A model generated the notes under the pieces. The model saw only the letters and a list, made by a program, of their open reading frames with translations, was not told the DNA's origin and did not search any database. DNA of 64,000 nucleotides from Phytoactinopolyspora halotolerans. GTDB taxonomy: Bacteria; Actinomycetota; Actinomycetes; Jiangellales; Jiangellaceae. Each line of letters begins with the position of its first letter. The first letter of the stretch is position 1. Shown in pieces: positions 17,134 through 25,271 of the stretch. The DNA lies in assembly GCF_010550675.1 (NCBI RefSeq), contig NZ_JAAGOA010000026.1:1-64000 (forward strand), given 5' to 3'. The translations under genes and the position numbers were made by a program.

Positions 17134-17711
17134 GACGGGGAGACAGACGCGGCGTCGATGACCCCGGCGATGGCGCGGCGAACGTGGTCCGGCGCGTCGC
17201 CGGGATCGGGACGTCCGGCGTCAAGCCAGGCAAGGATGGCTTCCACGGCGACGACGGGAGCCAGCTGCGAGGCCCACGCGGCCCACGACGTTTCGCCGAC
17301 GAGTTCGGTGATCTGTAGGCGTGCCGCCTCGGTCATCGCGTTCCGGAACGTCTCCATCTGCGCACGGAACTCGGGTTCGCGAGCGGCGTGCCGGAAAAGC
17401 AGCCGGAATCCATCCGGATCGTCGCCTGCGTAGCTGATCAGGGCATCGATCGCGGCGTCGGTATACGTGCCGGGTTCCTCCCCGACAGCCGTGGCGAGCC
17501 TGGTGCATGCGCGGTCCAGCACGCCCCGGTACAGGTCGGACTTCGACTCGAAATGCCGGTAGAGGATGACCCGTGTCACGCCGGCTTCGGTAGCGATGTC
17601 GTCCAGGCCGGTCGCGGCGAATCCACGACGGGCGAACGCGGTGGTGGCAGCAGCCAGGATCTGTTCCCGACGTTCGGCCCGTGGCAGCCGCCGTGTGGTC
17701 GCTGTCTGCAC
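17130..17711 (-). CDS. TetR-family repressor
   Basis: A 193-residue regulator. The N-terminal HTH reads REQILAAATTAFARRGFAAT, then LDDIATEAGVTRVILYRHFE, the canonical TetR pattern. The rest is the helical ligand and dimer domain. It starts at a GTG and is divergent from a DrrAB-type ABC exporter, with 93 bases between starts, so it very probably represses that exporter and itself. The ligand, likely an exported hydrophobic compound, cannot be named. Confidence 0.88.
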   Translation of the reverse strand: MQTATTRRLPRAERREQILAAATTAFARRGFAATGLDDIATEAGVTRVILYRHFESKSDLYRGVLDRACTRLATAVGEEPGTYTDAAIDALISYAGDDPDGFRLLFRHAAREPEFRAQMETFRNAMTEAARLQITELVGETSWAAWASQLAPVVAVEAILAWLDAGRPDPGDAPDHVRRAIAGVIDAASVSPS

Positions 17712-17732
17712 CTCTCCACCCCGCCAATCTAG

Positions 17733-17777
17733 TTGACTCCCGAGTGTACTGCGCCGTATGTTTACAACAGAGTGTAC
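17733..17777 (+). promoter_or_regulatory. Promoter and probable TetR sites of the ABC exporter
   Basis: TTGACT (17733-17738) and TATGTT (17757-17762), 18 bases apart, fit a sigma-70 promoter. The heptamer AGTGTAC occurs at 17743-17749 and 17771-17777, in the spacer and just downstream of the -10 box. It is a candidate half-site for the divergent TetR protein. Confidence 0.45.
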
Positions 17778-17804
17778 ATATTCGGATATACATGTGGAGT
17801 CGTG

Positions 17805-18812
17805 ATGGCGGAACCGATCATCGAGGTCGACGGCCTGGTCAAGGTCTTTCGGGGCAATGTCCGGGCGCTGGACGGCCTCAGTCTGCAGGTTGAGCAGGGC
17901 ATCGTGTACGGCCTTCTCGGGCCCAACGGTGCCGGCAAGACCACACTCATCCGGGTGCTGACGACGTTGCTGGCCGCGGATGCAGGCTCAGCCTCGGTGG
18001 CCGGGATCGACCTCAACGCAGACCCGCAGGCCGTCCGTTCCCGGATCGGACTCGCGGGTCAGTTCGCGGCCGTCGACGACTATCTGACCGGCCGCGAGAA
18101 CGTCGAGTTGGTCGGCCGGCTCTACGGGTTCTCCCGGCGCGACGCGCGGCAGCGGGCCGCTACCGTGCTGGAGCGGATCGGCATGCTCGACGTCGCGGAC
18201 CGTCAGGTCAAGACCTATTCCGGTGGAATGCGCCGACGGATCGACCTGGCGGCGTCCCTCGTGGGCTCGCCTCAGGTGCTCTTTCTCGACGAGCCGACCA
18301 CGGGGATCGATCCGGCGAGCCGTCGCAGTCTGTGGGAATTGATCAGGCATCTCCTCGACGACGGAACGACGATCGTGCTGACCACGCAGTACTTGGACGA
18401 GGCCGATCAACTGGCCGACCGCATCGCCGTCATCGACCACGGACGGCTGGTCAGCGAGGGAACGACGGCCGACCTGAAGAATCGAGTGGGCGGCACCGTC
18501 CTCGATCTGTCGGTCTCCCAGGCGGATCGTCCCAACGCCCTCGCCGTGCTGGAGGAAGCGGTGGTGGGTGGGGTCACGGTCGATCCCGGCCGCGACACCA
18601 TCGTGTTGCCGGCGAGTGACGGCGTGACCACCTTGTACGACGTGCTCGGCCGTCTTGACCGGGCGCGGATCACGCCGACGGACGTGGCTTTGCACAGACC
18701 CACCCTCGATGACGTCTTCCTCGCCCTGACCGGAAGCGTCCCCGGTAATGAGGCGGCAGCAGGCGCGGCCGTCGGCGCCGGGACCGACCGTGAGACTGGA
18801 GCTGATCGATGA
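17805..18812 (+). CDS. DrrA-type ABC exporter ATP-binding subunit
   Basis: A 335-residue ATPase of the daunorubicin-resistance (DrrA) group. Walker A is GLLGPNGAGKTTLIRVL, the signature is TYSGGMRRRIDLAASL, Walker B is VLFLDEPTTGIDP and the switch region is VLTTQYLDEADQLADR; all are intact. The C-terminal DrrA-type tail is present (LHRPTLDDVFLALTG). The ATG at 17805 has a GGAG site. The last four bases overlap the permease start (ATGA), so the two subunits are coupled. A role in drug or metabolite export follows from the family. Confidence 0.92.
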   Translation: MAEPIIEVDGLVKVFRGNVRALDGLSLQVEQGIVYGLLGPNGAGKTTLIRVLTTLLAADAGSASVAGIDLNADPQAVRSRIGLAGQFAAVDDYLTGRENVELVGRLYGFSRRDARQRAATVLERIGMLDVADRQVKTYSGGMRRRIDLAASLVGSPQVLFLDEPTTGIDPASRRSLWELIRHLLDDGTTIVLTTQYLDEADQLADRIAVIDHGRLVSEGTTADLKNRVGGTVLDLSVSQADRPNALAVLEEAVVGGVTVDPGRDTIVLPASDGVTTLYDVLGRLDRARITPTDVALHRPTLDDVFLALTGSVPGNEAAAGAAVGAGTDRETGADR

Positions 18813-19633
18813 ACACCGTCATTGCTGTGCCGAGCCTGCGCCGCACCACCGCTCACGCGGCCGTGCTGGCCAGGCGGAACCTGATGAGCAGCATCCGTCG
18901 GCCCGACGTGCTGCTGTTGTCGACGATCCAGCCGATCGTCTTCATGCTCATGTTCCTCTACGTATTCGGCGGAGCCATCGAGTTCGCTCTCCCGGGCGCG
19001 GCCAACGGTGACTACGTGAACTGGCTTGTCCCTGGCATCCTCGCTCAGTTCGCCGTCTTCGGAGCCAGTGCGACCGCGTTCGGGCTCAACGACGACCGGA
19101 CCAGCGGCGTGCTCGACCGGTTCAGGTCGCTGCCGATGGCGCGGTCCGCGGTGCTTGCCGGGCGGACGACCGCCGACCTGATGCGCGCCGCCGTCATCCT
19201 GCTGCTCCAGCTCGCCGTCGGGATCCTGCTCGGGTTTCGCTGGCAGAACGGCGTGCTCGGGCTGATCGCCGGCGTGGGCCTGGCGCTCGCTTTCTGTTAC
19301 GCCTGTACCTGGATCACGGCGACGCTCGGCATGGTGGTGCGGAGTACCGAGGCGATCCAGGCGGCGGTGTACATGGTGGTCTTTCCGCTGACGCTGGTCA
19401 GCTCGGTGTTCTTGCCCACCCAGACGATGCCTGGATGGCTGCAGGCGTTCGCCGAGCATCAGCCGATCACGGCAATCGCCGACGCGCTGCGCGGACTGAT
19501 GCTGGGTGCCGGGGCGCTGCCGCCGGGCCAGACCGTTGCCGGGCAGGCCATGGTGGCGCTCGCCTGGATCGGCGGGATCACCGCCATCTGCGTACCGCTC
19601 GCCGTCCGTGCCTACCGGCGCGCCGCCACCTGA
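18809..19633 (+). CDS. DrrB-type ABC-2 permease
   Basis: A 274-residue ABC-2 membrane subunit with six hydrophobic segments, including VLLLSTIQPIVFMLMFLYVF, VPGILAQFAVFGASATAFG and YMVVFPLTLVSSVFLP. The conserved loop after the last one (PTQTMPGWLQAFAEHQPITAI) is the ABC-2 signature near the C-terminus. It overlaps the ATPase gene by four bases and would form the membrane channel of the TetR-regulated exporter. Confidence 0.9.
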   Translation: MNTVIAVPSLRRTTAHAAVLARRNLMSSIRRPDVLLLSTIQPIVFMLMFLYVFGGAIEFALPGAANGDYVNWLVPGILAQFAVFGASATAFGLNDDRTSGVLDRFRSLPMARSAVLAGRTTADLMRAAVILLLQLAVGILLGFRWQNGVLGLIAGVGLALAFCYACTWITATLGMVVRSTEAIQAAVYMVVFPLTLVSSVFLPTQTMPGWLQAFAEHQPITAIADALRGLMLGAGALPPGQTVAGQAMVALAWIGGITAICVPLAVRAYRRAAT

Positions 19634-19650
19634 CGGCACGCGGCGGGGCC

Positions 19651-20115
19651 TCAGGCGAGTGCGCGCTCGATCACCCCGGAGATCCGGCGTGCAGTGCCGG
19701 TCCAGCCGCCGCCCGCGGTTCCGCCGCCCATGATGCGTCGCGACAGCGCCTGGTACGGGTCATCCGGATCGAAGCCGTCGTGGACGATGAACAGGCGGGT
19801 CCCGGTTCCCTCGGGCTCGAGGGTGAACGTGACCACCGAATCCAGGGAGCTGACGTCGTCGGGCGCAGCGCGCCAGGCGATGCGGAGCATCCGCTCATGT
19901 TCGAAGTCGAGAACCTCAGAGTGTCCGACGCCCCCGAAGCCGACGGCGGGAAAGGGGGTGGTATGGAAGGTGAAGCGGTGCCCGATCTCCAGCTTGAAGT
20001 CGTTGGGCATCAGCCACTGGGCCATCAGGTCGGAGTCGGTCAGGGCCACCCATACCTTAGACGGCGGGTGCGGGAGGAACTCGTCGACCCGGATGGTCCT
20101 CGGGTCGTCGGTCAC
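19651..20115 (-). CDS. SRPBCC/AHSA1-type START-fold protein
   Basis: A 154-residue helix-grip protein of the Aha1-like SRPBCC group. DEFLPHPPSKVWVALTDSDL opens the fold, MAQWLMPNDFKLEIGHRF is the characteristic second block, and the long C-terminal helix is present. It is the third gene of a VOC-ArsR-SRPBCC operon; its start overlaps the ArsR stop by four bases. In many actinobacteria an ArsR repressor controls such an AHSA1 gene. The bound ligand is unknown. Confidence 0.85.
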   Translation of the reverse strand: MTDDPRTIRVDEFLPHPPSKVWVALTDSDLMAQWLMPNDFKLEIGHRFTFHTTPFPAVGFGGVGHSEVLDFEHERMLRIAWRAAPDDVSSLDSVVTFTLEPEGTGTRLFIVHDGFDPDDPYQALSRRIMGGGTAGGGWTGTARRISGVIERALA

Positions 20116-20426
20116 ATCTCCTCCAGGACGTCACGCAGCGCCTTTGCGCGTGCGCGCCAGAAACGCTCGTACGGGTGCAGCCATTCTTGCAGTTCCATCA
20201 ACGGCTCGGCCTCCAGCTGGTAGTGGCGTTCCCGGCCGACCTTGCGTTCGCTGACCAGCCCGGCGTCGCGCAGGATCTTCAGATGCTCGGACACGCTCGG
20301 ACGACGCATGTCGAAATGGGAGGCCAGATCGTTGACGGTGCGCGGGCCGTCGAGAAGGAGGCGCAGGAGTTCGCGCCGCGCCGGACTGGCCAGCGCGGCG
20401 AAAACGTCGTCGGTGAGGGTGGTCAT
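20112..20426 (-). CDS. ArsR-family winged-helix regulator
   Basis: A 104-residue ArsR/SmtB-fold repressor: FAALASPARRELLRLLLDGP, then VNDLASHFDMRRPSVSEHLK as the recognition HTH and ERKVGRERHYQLEAEPL as the wing. None of the classic metal-binding Cys motifs is present, so it is probably not a metal sensor. It overlaps the genes on both sides by four bases, so the three-gene operon is fully coupled. The paired GTAGG/CCTAC repeats upstream are its likely operator. Confidence 0.88.
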   Translation of the reverse strand: MTTLTDDVFAALASPARRELLRLLLDGPRTVNDLASHFDMRRPSVSEHLKILRDAGLVSERKVGRERHYQLEAEPLMELQEWLHPYERFWRARAKALRDVLEEM

Positions 20427-20779
20427 GCAGCGGATAGTACGAACCCGTTTCCGTCCGGGTCACTGAAGGTGGCCTGCCGTCCCCAGGGCTGGTCGACCGG
20501 ACCCTCGATCTCGACGCCGGCCTGCCGCAGCCGGGTGCAGTCGGCGTCGATGTCGTCGGTGGTGAGCAGCACACCCTGCAGGCTGCCCGGTGTCATCTCG
20601 GGGTGGCCGCCGAGGACGAGTGTGGTGGCGGCGCCGGGTGGCGTGACCTCGAGCCAGCGCACCGGCCCCATGACGTCGTCGCCGATGACGTCGAAACCGA
20701 GCTGCTCGGCGTAGAAGGCCTTCGCTCGATCGTGATCGCTGACGGGGACGTTGAACGTCCGAACATGTGTGATTGTCAT
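20423..20779 (-). CDS. VOC-family protein
   Basis: A 118-residue VOC protein: FNVPVSDHDRAKAFYAEQLG in the first half and ATFSDPDGNGFVLSAA at the end. The usual metal-ligand Glu of the DPxGNxxEL motif is replaced (Val), so metal-dependent catalysis is doubtful; many such proteins bind drugs or are uncharacterised. It is the first gene of the ArsR-controlled operon. Confidence 0.85.
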   Translation of the reverse strand: MTITHVRTFNVPVSDHDRAKAFYAEQLGFDVIGDDVMGPVRWLEVTPPGAATTLVLGGHPEMTPGSLQGVLLTTDDIDADCTRLRQAGVEIEGPVDQPWGRQATFSDPDGNGFVLSAA

Positions 20780-20791
20780 GGTGGTGAGATT

Positions 20792-20834
20792 AGGTAGGGG
20801 ATCGCCTACCTGTCAAGCGTAGGTAACCTCCTAC
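20792..20834. promoter_or_regulatory. Tandem inverted-repeat operators of the ArsR operon
   Basis: AGGTAGG-N6-CCTACCT (20792-20811) and GTAGG-N6-CCTAC (20819-20834) share the same half-site and lie immediately upstream of the first gene of the operon. Two copies in the promoter region are a typical ArsR-family operator arrangement. The stretch to the right (20880-20945) contains short direct repeats (GGCTCTGGCGACCG) without a gene. Confidence 0.6.
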
Positions 20835-20998
20835 CGGTTTGCCGGCCGGGCGATGTTGTGGATTCCGGCTTCCAGGCGACCGTGGTGGTTCGGGCGACTG
20901 TGGCGGCTCTGGCGACCGAGGGCTCTGGCGACCGTGGGCTCTGGCTGCGGCTGAATGGACGCGGCTGAATGTCGGTGCCGGCCGGTACCGTGCGGGGC

Positions 20999-21595
20999 AT
21001 GGACGATGACCATACGGCAGGCCGGGATCTTGCCAGCGAGCTGCAGCGCTACCTGCAGCAGGGCCGCGACAACCTGGTCGCCAAGCTGGAGGGCCTTTCC
21101 GAGTACGACATCCGGCGTCCGATGACGCCCAGCGGCACCAATCTGTTGGGGTTGGTGAAGCATCTGATCGGCATCGAGCTGGGATACTTGGGCGCCTGCG
21201 TCGGACGTCCGGCGCCCGTCACCCTGCCGTGGGTCGAGGACGGCTCGGTATGGGAAAGCGCCGACATGTGGGCCAAGGCCGACGAGTCGCGGCATTACCT
21301 CGTCGATCTCTATCGGACGGCGTGGCGGCATTCGGATGAGTCGATCGAGCGGCTGGGACTTACCGCCGCCGCTCACGTCCCGTGGTGGCCGGAGGAACGT
21401 CGGGACACCACGTTGGGTGCACTGCTGGTGCGGACGGCGACGGAGACGGCCCAGCACGCCGGGCATGCGGACATCGTCCGGGAGATGATCGACGGCCGTG
21501 GTGGCAAGGACCATGACGACATGGGCGACGCCCGGTGGTGGTCGGACTACGTCGGCCGCATCCAGAACGCGGCCGACGCCTTCCGCAACGGGTGA
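20999..21595 (+). CDS. DinB/DUF664-fold protein
   Basis: A 198-residue four-helix-bundle protein of the DinB/DUF664 group. NLLGLVKHLIGIELGYLGA supplies the first metal-binding His, and TATETAQHAGHADIVREMID has the closely spaced His residues of the second helix pair. Actinobacterial members are metal-dependent, often mycothiol- or bacillithiol-linked, transferases; the thiol link is known only for some relatives. I start it at the ATG 20999; an upstream frame start at 20969 adds ten residues. Confidence 0.8.
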   Translation: MDDDHTAGRDLASELQRYLQQGRDNLVAKLEGLSEYDIRRPMTPSGTNLLGLVKHLIGIELGYLGACVGRPAPVTLPWVEDGSVWESADMWAKADESRHYLVDLYRTAWRHSDESIERLGLTAAAHVPWWPEERRDTTLGALLVRTATETAQHAGHADIVREMIDGRGGKDHDDMGDARWWSDYVGRIQNAADAFRNG

Positions 21596-21644
21596 GATCG
21601 GCCAGCCAAGGGGTCGACCGGCGCGTAGCGCGGTCAGCCAGGAG

Positions 21645-21668
21645 TAGAATCTTCCAAATATATTTGGA
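21645..21668 (+). promoter_or_regulatory. -10 box and perfect 16-bp palindromic operator
   Basis: TAGAAT (21645-21650) is a good -10 box. It is followed by the perfect palindrome TCCAAATATATTTGGA (21653-21668), which would cover the transcription start and the GGAG ribosome site of the short ORF below. The AT-rich palindrome stands out in this GC-rich DNA. A dimeric repressor bound here would block both transcription and leader translation. No local regulator gene is an obvious owner. Confidence 0.55.
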
Positions 21669-21671
21669 GTA

Positions 21672-21779
21672 ATGGATGACCGTGTGTGGCCAGCGCCTAG
21701 CTGTGGTGTTCGCCGGTTGCAGGACAGCATGCCGGAGGGGCTACCAGCGGATTTCGCGGTCGCGGTAAGGAGCAGCTGA
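21672..21779 (+). CDS. 35-residue leader ORF coupled to the cysteine desulfurase
   Basis: A short frame (MDDRVWPAPSCGVRRLQDSM and on) starts five bases after a GGAG and ends with a TGA that shares its A with the ATG of the cysteine desulfurase (TGATG). The coupling suggests it is translated. It has one Cys (residue 11) and no recognised domain. It might be a regulatory leader peptide or a small protein. Too short for a statistical coding test by eye. Confidence 0.4.
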   Translation: MDDRVWPAPSCGVRRLQDSMPEGLPADFAVAVRSS

Positions 21780-22954
21780 TGGCGATGGATGATCCGGCAC
21801 GCCTGCGTGAACCGATCTACCTGGACTACAACGCGACGACACCGGTCGATTCGCGAGTGGTGGACGCGATGCTGCCGTACCTCACCAGGTACCCCGGCAA
21901 CCCGTCCAGCGGCCACTGTTGCGGGACCAGTCCACGGGAGGCGGTCACCGCCGCGCGGTCCCAGGTCGGGTCGATCGTCGGAGCGAGCGGTGCTGATGTG
22001 ATCTTCTGCGGTAGCGGCTCGGAGGCGAACAACCTGGCCATCCGCGGCACCGTGCTGGCCAGCACGGCTGCACGGCGACACGTGGTCACCCAATTGACCG
22101 AGCACCCCAGCGTGCTGGCGGCGTGCCGGTCGCTGGAACGGCTGCATGGCGTCGAGGTGACGTATCTCCAGGTCGACGGCGACGGGCGGGTGGACCCGCA
22201 AGTACTGTCCGAGGTGATCACGCCCCGGACCGTCCTGGTGTCGATCATGCATGCCAATAACGAGACCGGAGTCGTCCAACCGGTGGCGGATCTGGCACGT
22301 ATCGCCCATGATCGCGGCGCGCTGTTCCACACCGACGCCGCGCAAACTGTCGGAAAGGTACCTGTCAGCGTGCCTGACCTCGACGTGGACCTGCTCACCA
22401 TCGTCGGCCACAAGATGTACGCGCCCAAGGGCATCGCGGCGCTGTACCGGCGGCCGGGGGTGTCGCTGGAGCCCATCGTCTACGGCGGGGGTCAGGAGCA
22501 CGGCCTACGCGCCGGAACCGAGAACGTCGCGGGCGTCGTCGCGCTCGGTACGTCCGCGGAACTCGCCGCGCGCGAGTTGGCCTCCGGTCGTGCCGAAGAG
22601 CTGCGGGAACTTCGTGATCTGCTCTTCCGCCATCTGGAGGAGCGGCTTCCTGGCCGCGTGCAGGTCAACGGAGACCGCGAGCATCGGCTACCGCATGTTC
22701 TCAACATGAGCCTCGACGGCATCGATGCGGACGAGCTTCTGTCGGCCACGTCGTCGTCGCTCGCGGCGTCCACCGGATCCGCGTGCCATGCCGGTGGCAC
22801 TGAGCCGTCACCGGTGCTCACAGCGATGGGCGTCGACGACCGTCGGGCCCGCGGCACGCTGCGACTGTCGATCGGCCGCTGGACGTCCGTGGACGACGTC
22901 GAGCGCGCCGCCCACCTGATCGCTACCGCGGCTGCGTCATATGGGGCGCCGTAG
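21779..22954 (+). CDS. Cysteine desulfurase (NifS/IscS-type, PLP-dependent)
   Basis: A 391-residue aminotransferase-V enzyme that takes sulfur from cysteine. IYLDYNATTPVD opens the fold; the PLP-binding region has EHPSVLAAC and HTDAAQTVGKVPV; the Schiff-base Lys is in IVGHKMYAPKG. The catalytic Cys sits in STGSACHAGGTEPSPVL, the long-loop group I context. No IscU, SufU or tRNA-thiolation gene is adjacent. AAGGAG precedes the ATG at 21779, six bases away. Its 3' end overlaps the convergent thioredoxin gene by 18 bases. It may serve a non-housekeeping sulfur-transfer role. Confidence 0.92.
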   Translation: MAMDDPARLREPIYLDYNATTPVDSRVVDAMLPYLTRYPGNPSSGHCCGTSPREAVTAARSQVGSIVGASGADVIFCGSGSEANNLAIRGTVLASTAARRHVVTQLTEHPSVLAACRSLERLHGVEVTYLQVDGDGRVDPQVLSEVITPRTVLVSIMHANNETGVVQPVADLARIAHDRGALFHTDAAQTVGKVPVSVPDLDVDLLTIVGHKMYAPKGIAALYRRPGVSLEPIVYGGGQEHGLRAGTENVAGVVALGTSAELAARELASGRAEELRELRDLLFRHLEERLPGRVQVNGDREHRLPHVLNMSLDGIDADELLSATSSSLAASTGSACHAGGTEPSPVLTAMGVDDRRARGTLRLSIGRWTSVDDVERAAHLIATAAASYGAP

Positions 22955-23290
22955 GGCGTCGTCGATCTCGGCGAGCAGGCGTGCCTTGGGTCGTGCGCCG
23001 ACGACGGTGTGCACGACCTCGCCGTCGCGGAACAGGATCAGCGTGGGCAGTGACAGCACCCGGTACGACGCGCCGGTGACGGGGTTCTCGTCGTTGTTGA
23101 TCTTGCGGATCAGCAGTGAGCCTGCCCGTTCGCGGGCGATCTGGTCCAGCGTCGGCGCGAGCATATGGCACGGTGGGCACCACTCGGCCCAGAAGTCCAC
23201 GAGCACCGGTACGTGCTGATTCAACACATCCTCGGCGAACGTGTCGTCAGTGATCGCCAGGGCTTGGCCGGAGAGGTCAGTTGTCCGCAT
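22937..23290 (-). CDS. Thioredoxin with WCPPC active site
   Basis: A 117-residue thioredoxin fold: VLVDFWAEWCPPCHMLAPTL contains the redox Cys pair, and the cis-Pro is in RVLSLPTLILFRDGE. The active site is WCPPC instead of the usual WCGPC, which normally changes the redox potential, so it is likely a specialised thioredoxin. No signal peptide is present, so it is cytoplasmic. It follows a MerR-type regulator on the same strand (87 bases) and is probably co-transcribed. Confidence 0.9.
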   Translation of the reverse strand: MRTTDLSGQALAITDDTFAEDVLNQHVPVLVDFWAEWCPPCHMLAPTLDQIARERAGSLLIRKINNDENPVTGASYRVLSLPTLILFRDGEVVHTVVGARPKARLLAEIDDALRRPI

Positions 23291-23377
23291 CGGCTTCCTC
23301 CGAATCTGTGTGTGCTGGCTGAAAGTGCGAGCGTCACCTGTGGGACCGGCGCGATGTCACCGCTAGGAGCGAGGTGT

Positions 23378-23797
23378 TCAGGGCTGGGGCGCCCTCTCGT
23401 CGTCCAATCGCGCGGCTATACGATCGCCTACTTCGCATGGACTGGGTTGCCTCGCCAGGGCTTCGGTGAGCTTGCCCACCAGGCTCTCCCGCGCCGCGCT
23501 GAGGCGTTCCAGGCAGGCGTCGACCTCGGCGAGCTTGCGCCGATAGGTCTCGATCGAGTCGGCACAGTCGTCCCCGGACTCGTGCCCGGTGCGCAAGCAC
23601 TCGACGAACGGCCTGGTGTCGTCGAGGCTGAAGCCGATGCTCTGTAGCATCTGAATCTCTCTGACGAGCCGGAACTCTTCCTCGCCGTACTCCCGATAGC
23701 CATTCGGGGAGCGTTGCGCGCTGAGCAGCCCTTGCGATTCGTAGAACCGCAGGGTTCGCGTCGTCGTTCCGGCTCGTTTGGCGAGATCACCGATTCG
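23378..23797 (-). CDS. MerR-family regulator
   Basis: A 139-residue MerR protein: MRIGDLAKRAGTTTRTLRFY and ESQGLLSAQRSPNGYREY form the winged HTH, followed by the long dimerisation coiled coil. Five Cys lie in the effector half (EC, DDC, AC, PC), but not in the SoxR CxxCxC cluster or a known metal motif. I start it at the ATG 23797; an upstream start at 23842 would run through its own operator. It precedes a thioredoxin gene, so a thiol or redox signal is plausible. Confidence 0.88.
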   Translation of the reverse strand, partial: RIGDLAKRAGTTTRTLRFYESQGLLSAQRSPNGYREYGEEEFRLVREIQMLQSIGFSLDDTRPFVECLRTGHESGDDCADSIETYRRKLAEVDACLERLSAARESLVGKLTEALARQPSPCEVGDRIAARLDDERAPQP

Positions 23798-23815
23798 CAT
23801 GACTTCGACGATAGA

Positions 23816-23835
23816 CCTTGACGTTGACGTCAAGG
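23816..23835 (-). promoter_or_regulatory. MerR-type palindromic operator
   Basis: CCTTGACGT-TG-ACGTCAAGG is a perfect inverted repeat 18 bases upstream of the merR-type start. CTTGAC...GTCAAG is the typical shape of MerR-family sites embedded in their promoter. It probably controls the merR-thioredoxin pair. Confidence 0.65.
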
Positions 23836-23943
23836 CAAGCATCGAGAACGCCGCATACAGGTGTCCGCCCCGGCGGTGGGTGTCACCGGGGCGGACACAT
23901 CACACAGTTCGGATACCCGGCGTGCCGGGTCGAAGAGTCTCGA

Positions 23944-25137
23944 CTAGCCGTTCTGCAGAGACCTGAATGACTCGAGCCAGAACCCGGGAGCGGCCATCCC
24001 GGACCCGCGCGACGCGACTGTGTAGGGCGCGAAGACGCTGTTGAGCAGCCACGGATCCTTGTTCGGGCTCCAGTTCCGGACCATCAGGTTGTCCTGTTTG
24101 AAGCCGTAGGTGGCGACGGCGAGCCGGCCGGTCTCCCGATACATCGCCATCTGGTCATGCAGGAACGTGGCCTGCTCCATGAACCACGCGCTGCTGGTGA
24201 GGAAATCGTGCCATTGCCGCTCGCTGAACGGCTCCTCGATCGCGGCGCCGATCACCTCCCAGACCTGGGTGTCGGTGTGGAATCCGTACTTCTGGGCGAA
24301 CTCGGGCGAGATCGTGTCCTGCAGATGCTGTTTCCAGTACCAGACCAGCGAGAACTCGGTGACGAGGAAGGTCTGGTCGGCGCGCATCCGCGGAAGGATG
24401 TAGTCCAGGAACGCCTGCACATTGTCGCCATCAGGGACGTGCGGGTGAATGTCCACGCCTTCGATCTCCGGCGTCTCCCGGACGAACCGCATCCAGCGCT
24501 CGGTTGCCGGCGTCCGGCGGTTCTCCAGATCGAGCCGGTTCAACGCCCCCATGTAGAGCGTTGTCGCGCAGTTTTGGCCGCACTGCTCGGCACGGTGGTC
24601 GATCACGTGCCGGGCCACGGTCTCGTAGAACTCGTTGAGCCGGTGGTCGCGCTCTGCCGGCAGGCTTTCGATGAACGGCTCGTTGCCGATCGTGATGATG
24701 TCGACCTTCCCCATGACGGTCGGCAGGACCTGATCCAGCCGGTCCAGTTCGGCGTCCATCTCCGCGCTGCCGGGTTCAGGGAACGATGCGTTGTTGTAGG
24801 GGAACTTCAGACTCAGGATGGTGTCGTATCCGCGCTCGGATGCGTCCGTGATCGTGTCGATGGCGAAATGGTCGGCCGGATCGCCGTCGTCCGTGGCGGG
24901 CATGGGGAAGAACCCGCGGACCCATTGTGCGCGGGCCAGCTGTAACTCCCGGTAGTCCAGTGCGTCGAGATTCTGGTTGAAGTTCGCGCCGAGCGCGCCC
25001 TGAGCGTGGTCGAGGGGTTTGCCGATGCTGGTGTCGTCCTCCTTGTTAAGGGATGGGTCGCCGTACGCGGCGAGATGGGGCATGGCCAGGGCGGCTACGG
25101 CCACGGTCGTGGCGGTTATCGATAGACGACGCGACAT
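23944..25137 (-). CDS. Secreted clan GH-A-like glycoside hydrolase, copy 1
   Basis: A 397-residue protein with a signal peptide (MSRRLSITATTVAVAALAMP, predicted cut near LAA-YG). The rest reads as a TIM barrel. IITIGNEPFIES (E153) is the NEP acid/base motif of clan GH-A, and FLVTEFSLVWYW (E261) fits the strand-7 nucleophile. HPHVPDGDN and ASFPEPGS are other loop motifs. I cannot place it in a numbered GH family. It is 80 percent or so similar by eye to the next gene, a tandem duplicate. It sits at the end of a LacI-controlled glycan locus. The GTG at 25146 and ATG at 25143 are alternative starts. Confidence 0.65.
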   Translation of the reverse strand: MSRRLSITATTVAVAALAMPHLAAYGDPSLNKEDDTSIGKPLDHAQGALGANFNQNLDALDYRELQLARAQWVRGFFPMPATDDGDPADHFAIDTITDASERGYDTILSLKFPYNNASFPEPGSAEMDAELDRLDQVLPTVMGKVDIITIGNEPFIESLPAERDHRLNEFYETVARHVIDHRAEQCGQNCATTLYMGALNRLDLENRRTPATERWMRFVRETPEIEGVDIHPHVPDGDNVQAFLDYILPRMRADQTFLVTEFSLVWYWKQHLQDTISPEFAQKYGFHTDTQVWEVIGAAIEEPFSERQWHDFLTSSAWFMEQATFLHDQMAMYRETGRLAVATYGFKQDNLMVRNWSPNKDPWLLNSVFAPYTVASRGSGMAAPGFWLESFRSLQNG

Positions 25138-25271
25138 GTACATCACTCCCGGAGTGCCTCACGGATGGGTCCTGCACGATGCATCGATGCAAGACACGAC
25201 GTCGAGCTGTCGAAACCTCCCTTCATGTGGATCGGGCGATCTGATGGCGGACGTGACGTGGGCGGTCCGTG

